This document shows, one piece after another, positions 1 to 5,099 of a stretch of DNA of 6,894 nucleotides. Where the stretch lies: NCBI GenBank assembly GCA_002451215.1, contig DKBM01000055.1, positions 1 through 6,894 of the forward strand. The letters are read 5' to 3'. The notes beneath the pieces were generated by a model. That model was not told the origin of the DNA, did no database searches, and was given only the letters and a program-made list of their open reading frames with translations. The stretch is from SM1-46 sp002451215. Lineage in GTDB: Bacteria > Pseudomonadota > Gammaproteobacteria > Acidiferrobacterales > Sulfurifustaceae. Each line of letters begins with the position of its first letter. Within the stretch, counting starts at the first letter, position 1. A program made the translations under genes and the position numbers.

Positions 1-219
1 TCGCTCCTGCTCGCGATCCTCGCGGGTCCCTGGGGTTTTCTCCTGGCGCCAGTGGGATTTCTGGTTTCGTTCAAGTACATCCTCGGCACATCATTTTTGC
101 GCGCGGTGTTGCTGGCCATCATCGCCGGACTCGGCTATGTGGTGATGGGCTATCTCATCAGTGGTTTCATCCCCGGAATTCCTGGAATACCCGTTGGCGG
201 CCAAGGCATCACGGTCTGA
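1..219 (+). CDS. C-terminal end of an unidentified integral membrane protein (partial)
   Basis: The first frame is open from base 1 to a TGA at 217-219, giving the last 72 residues of a protein whose start lies outside the window. The fragment is very hydrophobic. One probable membrane segment covers about residues 2-24 (rich in L, A, G and F, with a GPWGFLLAPVGF stretch) and a second about 33-57 (FLRAVLLAIIAGLGYVVMGY). They are separated by a short loop with a single lysine. The tail is rich in Gly, Pro and Ile (IPGIPGIPVGGQG) and probably lies outside the membrane. I do not recognise the family from this fragment, so no function is offered. It is convergent with the ABC permease gene, with 49 bases between the two stops, so it belongs to a separate transcription unit. 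That it is a membrane protein is fairly sure; its identity is open. Confidence 0.65.
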   Translation, partial: SLLLAILAGPWGFLLAPVGFLVSFKYILGTSFLRAVLLAIIAGLGYVVMGYLISGFIPGIPGIPVGGQGITV

Positions 220-268
220 ACACCCGCCATCTATACATTGTTCCCGGGGCAGGTCGGGCAAACGGACC

Positions 269-1471
269 TTACGTGGATCTTAGCGAATCCGCGATCCCCA
301 AACGAACGACTCTGTGCCCAGCCAGCATCGTGCCCAATAGCGTGACGCCGATACCAAGCAACGCTGTCTTCATGGCCATCAAGGGCGTGAGTTCGATGAG
401 CACCAGGAACTGACGCGTAATACCGGGCGCCGGCGGCATGAGGATGCCATGGGCCAGGACTGTCGCATTAAGACCCAGCACAAGGAGAATACCCAGGGCC
501 GCTCCGATCAATCCCAGGGCAAGCCCCTCCACACCGAGCAACATCATTACGTCAACGCGGCTCTCACCGTTGGCACGCATCGTACCGATCTCCACCTTGC
601 GCTCCAGAACTGCACTGGACACCGTGTTGAATATGCCCAGCACCACGATGGTGAGGATAATGAGCTGAATGACATCAAACTGCGCGCCGAGCCAATCGAC
701 CGAGTGCTGATAGTAGACCTTGTCCAGGACTGCGAAGGGAACGGCTGTGAGTTCGGGGTGATGGGTGCGTATGAAGTTCTCAACGGTGGCGAAATCCTCT
801 ACCCTCGCCAGACCGAGCGTCACGTTTTCCACCCGATCGGTTTCGAGCAGGTCCTGGGCGGGCTTGAGGGGAATGCGGAAGGCGCTGTCGTCGAAATCCT
901 TGAGCCCGGTGTGAAAGACGCCGACTACGTTGAGGGTGACGGGGTTCATTCCACCGCCGGTATTGCGGGCCATCACCCGGACCTCATCCCCGGGTCCCAC
1001 CCCCAGTCCTCGCGCAAGGCCGCGGCCAAGCACGATCCCCTTGGGTTCGCTGGTGAGGTTCTGGCCGGCCACGAAGTTGAGGGTATTGAAAAAGCCGGCT
1101 TCCTCGGGACCGTCCACACCTTGCCCTTTGCCGCTGACCGTGATGCGTCCGTTGGAGATCAGGGCAGGAAATTCCACACGCGGGAAGACCTGGCGCACGC
1201 CGGGCAGGGCGCGCAATTGTTTTTCCAGAATCCCGGGTTCCTGAATCCAGTGTTCCCACGGCCGCTCGTACACCCGATCGCCATAACCCTTGGTCTGGAT
1301 CTGGCCGTGTCCGAAACGGGCATGGACGGTGTTGTCCCTGTACTGATTCATGATGCCGTTGTTGAAGCCATGGAACAGGAACAGGGATCCCGTCCCGAGA
1401 GCGATCGTCAGCATCAGGGCCACGGTGCGGCGCACGTTGCGGAGCAGGTTTCGCAGGGCCAGGCGCAGCAT
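269..1471 (-). CDS. ABC transporter permease, FtsX/MacB/LolE-like
   Basis: A 400-residue inner-membrane permease with the architecture of the MacB/FtsX family. The basic N-terminus (LRLALRNLLRNVRRT) leads into TM1 at about 16-37. A large periplasmic MacB-PCD-like domain follows (about 38-262), then three more membrane segments at about 266-288, 311-338 and 362-385. The cytoplasmic loop after TM2 carries the family hallmark LERKVEIGTMRANG (289-302), the coupling helix that contacts the ATPase, and the C-terminus (VVRLGIADSLRS) matches the usual family ending. Length fits the LolC/LolE/YtrF type, which uses ATP hydrolysis to drive lipoprotein release or substrate extrusion rather than classical import. 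The ATG (1471-1469) shares one base with the TGA of the upstream ATPase gene, which indicates translational coupling. The transported substrate cannot be told from sequence, and no periplasmic adaptor or LolA-like gene lies in the window. Confidence 0.9.
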   Translation of the reverse strand: MLRLALRNLLRNVRRTVALMLTIALGTGSLFLFHGFNNGIMNQYRDNTVHARFGHGQIQTKGYGDRVYERPWEHWIQEPGILEKQLRALPGVRQVFPRVEFPALISNGRITVSGKGQGVDGPEEAGFFNTLNFVAGQNLTSEPKGIVLGRGLARGLGVGPGDEVRVMARNTGGGMNPVTLNVVGVFHTGLKDFDDSAFRIPLKPAQDLLETDRVENVTLGLARVEDFATVENFIRTHHPELTAVPFAVLDKVYYQHSVDWLGAQFDVIQLIILTIVVLGIFNTVSSAVLERKVEIGTMRANGESRVDVMMLLGVEGLALGLIGAALGILLVLGLNATVLAHGILMPPAPGITRQFLVLIELTPLMAMKTALLGIGVTLLGTMLAGHRVVRLGIADSLRST

Positions 1472-2142
1472 CAGGCAACCCTCCCGTCACGCAGCGTGAT
1501 GACGTTGCCCGCCCGCCCCAGCACCATGGGGTCATGACTGGACAGGATCACGGTCACACCGGATTCCCGGCAAAGGCCCGCTATCGTGTCGATGATGCCC
1601 TTACCCGTTTCCTGGTCGAGGCTGGCAGTGGGTTCGTCCCCGATGATGACGTCCGGCTTCTTGGCCAGCGCGCGGGCGATCGCCACACGCTGGCGCTGGC
1701 CGCCGCTCATTTGGACGGGGCGTTGGCCGCGCTGCTCCCACAATCCAACTGCCGAGAGAGCGCTTCTTACGCGTTCCCGCCGCTCGACGGCTGGCAAGTC
1801 CTGGTGCAGCAAGAAGTACTCCACGTTCTCATCCGCGCGCAACACAGGAAACAGGTTGAAATTCTGAAACACGAAGCCGATGCGAAAGCGCCGAATCCGG
1901 TTCTTGTTCTTCTCGGACAGGTTGGACAATTCGGTGCCGTCGAAGGAAAGGCTGCCACGCTGCATGCCCTCGATGAGTCCCAGCAGGTTGAGCAGGGTTG
2001 TCTTTCCAGAGCCTGAAGGGCCCGCCAGGCATTAGAACCCGCCGCGCTCAAGATCCAGGTCGATGCCATCAAGGGCCTGCACGTTCTGCGTGCCGAGTTT
2101 GTAGGCAAACGCGACGTCTTTTGCTGAGTAGAGGACGCTCAT
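1471..2142 (-). pseudogene. ABC transporter ATP-binding protein, LolD/MacB type, interrupted by an in-frame TAA
   Basis: Read through its one stop, this frame gives a 223-codon ATPase of normal family length. The ATG at 2142-2140 lies 8 bases after a strong AGGAGGA (2157-2151). Codon 37 is TAA (2034-2032), between GGF and CLAGPSGSGKTT. The frame is the same on both sides, so this is a nonsense codon and not a frameshift. Other motifs are intact: Walker A GPSGSGKT (41-48), Q-loop Q93 in FVFQNFNLFP, signature MSGGQ (145-149), Walker B VIIGDE with catalytic E170, D-loop ASLD and switch His203 in ILSSHD. It should energise the permease encoded immediately downstream. The longest remaining ATG-initiated frame (1965-1471) lacks Walker A and could not hydrolyse ATP alone. 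A leucine TTA in place of TAA would need one base change, and FLCLAGPSGSGKT-like sequence is usual here, so either a recent mutation or a sequencing error is possible. Confidence 0.85.
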
Positions 2143-2150
2143 CGAGAAGT

Positions 2151-2157
2151 TCCTCCT
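2151..2157 (-). promoter_or_regulatory. Ribosome binding site of the ABC ATPase gene
   Basis: The minus strand reads AGGAGGA, a near-perfect Shine-Dalgarno, 8 bases before the ATG at 2142. It fixes the full-length start and shows that the gene was built to begin upstream of the internal stop, not at the methionine at 1965. Confidence 0.7.
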
Positions 2158-2172
2158 CAACCGGCCCGGAGA

Positions 2173-2204
2173 CACTGTAATCGGAACACTGATACAGCCC
2201 ACTG
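2173..2204. promoter_or_regulatory. Three CACTG direct repeats in the ABC operon leader
   Basis: CACTG occurs at 2173-2177, 2187-2191 and 2200-2204, with start-to-start spacings of 14 and 13 bases, about 30-70 bases upstream of the ABC ATPase start. Spaced short repeats in a leader could be a regulator binding site. The motif is short and chance is a serious alternative. No convincing -35/-10 pair was found beside it. Confidence 0.2.
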
Positions 2205-2362
2205 TCTATGACGCGGAACAAGCCTCCAACAAAAATGGGGTCGGAGAGGAATTCTTTCGAATATTCCGGCGTAGTGTCCGTTTAGCCCTTGTTAACGGAC
2301 TGACGCAGTGACTCGCGCTGACGGTTATCTGCCGGTCTTGGGTCTCGCACCCAACAGATGTG

Positions 2363-2388
2363 ACAGGCCCCACTTAAGTGGGGCCTGT
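2363..2388 (-). terminator. Perfect 26-bp palindrome between the cupin and ABC genes
   Basis: ACAGGCCCCACTT is followed at once by its exact reverse complement, giving a 13-bp perfect inverted repeat (or an 11-bp stem with a TTAA loop). It starts 46 bases beyond the cupin stop and lies upstream of the ABC genes on the same strand. Position and strength suit a transcription terminator separating the two units, but neither side has a real T-run, so this could be Rho-associated or a protein-binding palindrome. Confidence 0.5.
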
Positions 2389-2407
2389 GTTGGTGCCGAT
2401 AGGCTTG

Positions 2408-2425
2408 CGAGAGCCAAAGCTCTCG
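2408..2425 (-). terminator. Short hairpin just after the cupin gene
   Basis: A 7-bp stem, CGAGAGC and GCTCTCG, encloses a 4-base loop and begins 9 bases beyond the cupin stop codon. There is no T-run after it. Together with the longer palindrome at 2363-2388 it forms a tandem hairpin 3' end, which could stabilise or terminate the cupin transcript. Confidence 0.4.
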
Positions 2426-2434
2426 AGATGGGTT

Positions 2435-2851
2435 CTACTTCTTGGGATGATAGATATCCGTAATGAGAAGCACGACCGGCTCCTTTCCATCGTTGCGGTG
2501 CCAGTGCGTTGTGCCCTTGTTTGCCGACGTGATGTCGCCCGCCTTGAAGTGCTTTTGCGAGCCATCGGCATACGTCACGGTGTCACTTCCTTGCAGAAAG
2601 TACGCGACTGACGGCCGATCCTTGTGACTGTGCAAGCCGATGTGACCACCGGGTTCAATCGTCAGCACTCGCATCCTCAGCTGGCGACCATCCATGCCGG
2701 CGATTTCGGGACCGAGCTCAACGATTTCGGTCTTGCCGGTCTTGAGTCCCTTGTTCTCCTTTGGTGCAGCATCCTGAGCATTGGCCAACGAGATTCCCCA
2801 TCCAAATCCCAGCGCCAGGACGATCGAGAAGAAAGCGACGATAGATTTCAT
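2435..2851 (-). CDS. Exported small cupin-domain protein
   Basis: A 138-residue exported single-domain cupin. The start is ATG 2851-2849, because GGAGG (2860-2856) precedes it closely. A longer reading from 2881 would translate that ribosome binding site and break the signal peptide. Residues 1-25 form a Sec signal (MKSIVAFF, hydrophobic core, cleavage after ANA), so the mature protein is periplasmic or secreted. The beta-barrel signature is present: motif 1 GGHIGLHSHKDRP (68-80, His74 and His76), and motif 2 from G105 to N120 with NKGTTHWHRN (His116). The glutamate usual in motif 1 is absent, and motif 2 has Asn instead of its first Pro. Three histidines could still bind a metal ion. No substrate can be assigned; cupins range from oxygenases to binding proteins. 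It is transcribed alone, away from the solute-binding protein gene. Confidence 0.85.
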   Translation of the reverse strand: MKSIVAFFSIVLALGFGWGISLANAQDAAPKENKGLKTGKTEIVELGPEIAGMDGRQLRMRVLTIEPGGHIGLHSHKDRPSVAYFLQGSDTVTYADGSQKHFKAGDITSANKGTTHWHRNDGKEPVVLLITDIYHPKK

Positions 2852-2855
2852 AAGT

Positions 2856-2860
2856 CCTCC
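2856..2860 (-). promoter_or_regulatory. Ribosome binding site deciding the cupin start
   Basis: The minus strand reads GGAGG then ACTT then ATG. This choice places the start at 2851 and yields an intact signal peptide, whereas an in-frame ATG at 2881 would add ten unlikely residues (MRTNHNNGGL). Confidence 0.65.
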
Positions 2861-3077
2861 GTTATTGTGGTTGGTTCTCAATGGAAGAAATGACGCGGGC
2901 GCATCGCTGAATGCGAGTTCGCTTCAAACCGGAAGCGAGCGACGCGCCGCCGTGCACGATCAGTCGAGTCGTGTCTCAAGTCAAATCTCTATCGTGATCA
3001 AATCCAGTCCGTCATGGAATTGTTGTTATGAGCCTATACGCCGGGTCTGAAGTGGATTCCGAACAGAAAGGGGAGAC

Positions 3078-3149
3078 GAAGAATCGGGGTCAGGTCACAG
3101 TCTCCTCTGATATTCACTGGAACAATTCTGACCGGCCCCGCTTTTCTTC
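3078..3149. repeat. Imperfect inverted repeat with GGGGTCAG border, possible mobile-element remnant
   Basis: The left arm GAAGAATCGGGGTCAG (3078-3093) is matched by the right arm at 3128-3149, whose reverse complement reads GAAGAAAAGCGGGGCCGG then TCAG. The arms agree at GAAGAA, CGGGG and TCAG, with small insertions in the right arm. The GGGGTCAG core resembles sequence bordering REP-associated tyrosine transposase elements in Proteobacteria. That link is recalled and unverified. No transposase is present. Confidence 0.35.
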
Positions 3150-3274
3150 ATGGACGAACCGATCCGGTCTGCAGCTGGAAGCAGGTGCACGTCCGGTGAC
3201 TCGCGCCGTTCATTGAGGAGAGCCTCGAGCGCGGTACCGAGGGGGTTGCATTTAAGCCGAACGGCGAGCGGCCT
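3095..3274 (-). pseudogene. Possible decayed coding frame (C-terminal remnant), unidentified
   Basis: On the minus strand, 59 codons (3274-3098) are open between a TGA at 3277-3275 and a TGA at 3097-3095. The translation, in pieces, is RPLAVRLKCNPLGTALEALL, then NERRESPDVHLLPAADRIG, then SSMKKSGAGQNCSSEYQRRL. The first part has an amphipathic, protein-like look (PLGTALEALLNERRES). It has no upstream start in its own frame. If real it would be the tail of a lost or frameshifted gene, and its stop falls exactly at the GGGGTCAG border of the inverted repeat. I do not recognise the family, and chance remains quite possible. Confidence 0.2.
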
Positions 3275-3507
3275 TCACCGTTACTTGGGTCAGTGTACAT
3301 AAACTGACTTCTTTCGATTGCCTTTTGCCGCGCGCGCTCCGCTCGCGCCGGCAACCGGTCTCGACTCAGCCCTTGGTGTTAGAACGTTCGTCGTATAGAC
3401 GCTGGAGCGCCCGCGCCGCAATCTATGCGCGAATCGCCCGTTCGCTCCAGGTACTTGCAATGGCAGCCAAGCGATACGGGCGGCAATCAGGTGCCAATAA
3501 GAGAATA

Positions 3508-3514
3508 GGGAGGA
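3508..3514 (+). promoter_or_regulatory. Ribosome binding site of the solute-binding protein gene
   Basis: GGGAGGA lies 4 bases before the ATG at 3519, a good Shine-Dalgarno that supports this start and the full signal peptide. Confidence 0.6.
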
Positions 3515-3518
3515 AACC

Positions 3519-4319
3519 ATGCGTGTACGGGACCGGATATCTATGGTGGTCGCGGGACTGCTGATCTTGGCCGGGGCAGGGGTGCAGGGTGCGTCCGATG
3601 AAAAAGCGCGCGCAGCATTGGCGCCGACGGGCAAGCTGCGCGTCGCCTTCTTTTCCGCGCCGATCTACGGCGTGAAGGACCCGGCGACGGGAAATCTAAA
3701 GGGGCTGGGAATTGATCTCGGGTCGGGGCTGGCCAAGCGCCTCGGCGTGCCGTTCGAACCGGTCCCCTATCGCGACCTCGCCGAACTGATCAAGAGCACA
3801 AAGGACGGCAAGTGGGATGTTGCGGTCATGACAACCAACGCCCAGCGCGCGGCGGTGCTCGATTTTTCAAATCCGTATTTGTTGGTTGAGCAGGGATTCC
3901 TGGTCCGCGCCGGCGTTCCCATAGCCACAATGTCGGAGGTGGACAAGGCCGGTATCCGGGTCGGGAGCGTTAACAAGTCCTCATCCGGCAATCGCCTCGC
4001 CCAAACACTGAAGAACGCCAAGCTGGTTCTGGTCAACAATCTCGCCGAACTCGAGGAATTGATCACATCGCGCAAGGTGGATGTGATCGCAATCGGCAAG
4101 ACGTTCCTTTTCAAGGTTTCGGCGAAATTGCCCGGATCGCGCGTTCTGGACGGCTCGCTCCTGGATGAAACGGCCGCCATGGGAGTGGTCAAGGGGCGCG
4201 ATCCCGCAGGTTTGGCGTACGTGAACCAATTCATCGAGCAAGCCAAGGCGGGAGGTGTGGTCAAGACTGCAATCGAGCGCGACAATCTTCGCGGGGTCAG
4301 AGTCGCGCCGCCCAAGTAA
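3519..4319 (+). CDS. Periplasmic solute-binding protein, family 3 (SBP_bac_3), orphan
   Basis: This 266-residue protein belongs to the amino-acid-type solute-binding family 3 (two-lobed HisJ/GlnH fold), usually about 250-280 residues. A Sec signal peptide covers about 1-24 (basic RVRDR, core VVAGLLILAGAG, cleavage near VQG-A). There is no lipobox cysteine. Lobe 1 begins GKLRVAFF (38-45) and contains GLGIDLGSGLAKRLG (62-76). The ligand-site strand reads DVAVMTTNAQRAAVLDFSNPY (100-120, split as DVAVMTTNAQR and AAVLDFSNPY), with Arg110 in the place of the carboxylate-binding arginine. In lobe 2, GSVNKSSSGN (149-158) is a normal phosphate-loop-like segment, but RKVDVIAIGKT has Lys194 where amino-acid binders usually have Asp, so an unusual ligand is possible. 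It has no adjacent permease or ATPase, so it either serves a distant transporter or has a sensing or other role. A strong hairpin follows. Confidence 0.88.
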   Translation: MRVRDRISMVVAGLLILAGAGVQGASDEKARAALAPTGKLRVAFFSAPIYGVKDPATGNLKGLGIDLGSGLAKRLGVPFEPVPYRDLAELIKSTKDGKWDVAVMTTNAQRAAVLDFSNPYLLVEQGFLVRAGVPIATMSEVDKAGIRVGSVNKSSSGNRLAQTLKNAKLVLVNNLAELEELITSRKVDVIAIGKTFLFKVSAKLPGSRVLDGSLLDETAAMGVVKGRDPAGLAYVNQFIEQAKAGGVVKTAIERDNLRGVRVAPPK

Positions 4320-4346
4320 TACCTAATTAGTGTCGGCAACGTGAGC

Positions 4347-4368
4347 AACGCCCGCCTAGGCGGGCGTT
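4347..4368 (+). terminator. Hairpin terminator after the solute-binding protein gene
   Basis: AACGCCCGCC, TA, GGCGGGCGTT forms a perfect 10-bp GC-rich stem starting 28 bases after the stop codon. The sequence after it (CGCTTTGCAG) is only weakly T-rich, so termination may be incomplete. The position makes it the likely 3' end of this single-gene unit. Confidence 0.65.
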
Positions 4369-4397
4369 CGCTTTGCAGCAGTTTGATCAAATTTTGT

Positions 4398-4443
4398 GCC
4401 AGAAGTCTGCCGAGCGTATGGCGGGAGGCACTGAACTTCTGGC
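4398..4443. repeat. 9-bp inverted repeat upstream of hslR
   Basis: GCCAGAAGT (4398-4406) and ACTTCTGGC (4435-4443) are exact reverse complements, separated by 28 bases. It lies about 125 bases before the hslR start. It could be a leader structure or an operator; nothing else supports either. Confidence 0.25.
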
Positions 4444-4566
4444 CGACATTGAGGAAAGGTTTTCGGCGTCTTCCCTGAGTCATGGCTTGCCGGACATCGC
4501 AGTTGGCAGAGCATTCTTTCTGGCTGCCGGGAGCCACTCGAATCGGAACCCCGGTATCATCACGAT

Positions 4567-4957
4567 GTGTCCAAACTCTCAGATGACAACGCTGTACGCA
4601 TCGATAAATGGCTCTGGGCGGCGCGTTTCTTCAAGACGCGCGCCCTGGCCGCGGAGGCGGTGGCCGGCGGCAAGGTCAAGGTGAATGGCGAGCGCGTAAA
4701 GGCCGCGAAAGCGCTGCGCGTGAATGACGCCTTGAACATCCAGCTTGGTCCTTACGAATACGCGATCCGGGTGCGGGCCTTGTCCGCCCGGCGCGGACCG
4801 GCGCCGCAGGCTGCCTTGCTATATGAAGAGGGCGAGTCGAGCAAGGCGGCGCGCANNCCTCGCCGCCGAACGCCAGTCGGTCGCGCACACCGAAGTGCGT
4901 CCCAGCAAGAAAGCGCGGCGTCAGATCATTCAATTCAAGAAATCGAGGATTGATTAG
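4567..4957 (+). CDS. hslR: Ribosome-associated heat shock protein Hsp15 (S4 domain), frame broken at NN
   Basis: An S4 RNA-binding protein of the Hsp15 family, which in E. coli binds 50S subunits carrying a stalled nascent chain with peptidyl-tRNA and helps recycle them. The frame opens at GTG 4567; an ATG two bases earlier is in another frame. The S4 domain runs from about residue 10 to 70, with the hallmark RIDKWLWAARFFKTRALA then GGKVKVNGERVKAAK. The family-specific RRGPAPQAALLYEE follows. At 4856-4857 the sequence is NN, and beyond it the Hsp15 tail continues one base later in phase: LAAERQSVAHTEVRPSKKARRQ then IIQFKKSRID, ending at TAG 4955-4957. The unshifted frame runs to 4953 with a non-family tail (PRRRTPVGRAHRS). 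The break therefore looks like an assembly ambiguity, one surplus or two missing bases, rather than decay. About 129-130 residues fits the family. No strong ribosome binding site is visible. Confidence 0.9.
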
Positions 4958-4969
4958 AGAGGACCAGGT

Positions 4970-5039
4970 AGGACGCAAGAGGGGACGGGGGTTAGACTTC
5001 GATCTCTCCATCCCCTTTTACAGGCAAGGATGGCGTCCT
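4970..5039. terminator. Nested hairpin element after hslR
   Basis: The left arm AAGAGGGGACGG (4977-4988) pairs 10 of 12 bases with CCATCCCCTTTT (5008-5019), leaving a 19-base loop and a short T-run. AGGACGC (4970-4976) adjoins it and pairs perfectly with GCGTCCT (5033-5039) as an outer stem. The inner hairpin, starting 20 bases after the hslR stop and ending in TTTT, could be its terminator. The nested form also resembles a small dispersed repeat. Confidence 0.4.
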
Positions 5040-5040
5040 C

Positions 5041-5072
5041 GCCGCCCCTGAAGGCGACAGTCGCGAGGCGGC
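5041..5072 (+). promoter_or_regulatory. Structured leader of the phosphodiesterase gene
   Basis: GCCGCC (5041-5046) pairs with GGCGGC (5067-5072), and the enclosed segment contains the self-complementary GCGACAGTCGC (5054-5064). This lies 28-59 bases before the ATG at 5100, which has only a weak AGGTG (5091-5095) as a ribosome binding site. A role in translation is speculative. Confidence 0.2.
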
Positions 5073-5099
5073 AAGCTGGGATTAAACTCTAGGTGCGAG

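Larger units (their letters stand above)
2143..2362. other. Leader region of the ABC operon, with possible mobile-repeat debris
   Basis: This holds no credible gene. Besides the ribosome binding site and the CACTG repeats it contains GGGGTCGGAG at 2237-2246, an imperfect GGAAT/ATTCC inverted pair (2248-2252 and 2263-2267), and a 7-bp stem GTCCGTT/AACGGAC (2276-2282 and 2294-2300) with an 11-base loop. The GGGGTCGGAG string resembles borders commonly seen next to REP-associated elements in Proteobacteria, but this is recalled similarity and not a match I could verify. Confidence 0.3.
2861..3518. other. Long divergent intergenic region without a confirmed gene
   Basis: Roughly 660 bases separate the divergent cupin and solute-binding protein genes. 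No reading frame here has both a good start and a recognisable protein. Visible structures are a 7-bp stem TCGCTTC/GAAGCGA (2919-2925 and 2932-2938), the imperfect inverted repeat at 3078-3149, a possible decayed frame on the minus strand (3098-3274), a 6-bp stem GTCAGT/ACTGAC (3289-3294 and 3303-3308) and an 8-bp pair CTGGAGCG/CGCTCCAG (3402-3409 and 3443-3450) in the leader of the solute-binding protein gene. Promoters for both genes should lie here, but I see no convincing consensus pair. Confidence 0.4.

Noticed and set aside
984..1535. Minus-strand frame overlapping the permease and ATPase in another phase
   Set aside because: It is an out-of-phase shadow with proline- and arginine-rich low-information sequence.
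449..1537. Long plus-strand open frame opposite the permease gene
   Set aside because: It is antisense to a gene with clear membrane segments and the FtsX-family motif. Its own translation has no recognisable domain and reflects GC-rich codon bias.
2032..2034. TAA in the ATPase as programmed recoding (selenocysteine, pyrrolysine or readthrough)
   Set aside because: It is TAA, not TGA or TAG, with no recoding structure seen and no reason for an unusual residue at this position. Mutation or sequence error is simpler.
3402..3450. 8-bp inverted pair CTGGAGCG/CGCTCCAG upstream of the solute-binding protein as an operator
   Set aside because: The 33-base spacer and GC-rich background make chance likely, and no regulator gene is nearby. 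It is kept only as a note in the intergenic entry.
3767..4537. 256-codon minus-strand frame across the solute-binding protein gene
   Set aside because: It is antisense to a well-supported family 3 binding protein and shows no domain or ribosome binding site.
4373..4684. Plus-strand frame running into hslR in another phase
   Set aside because: Its second half is out of phase with the S4 domain, and the first half has no recognisable motif and no good ribosome binding site.
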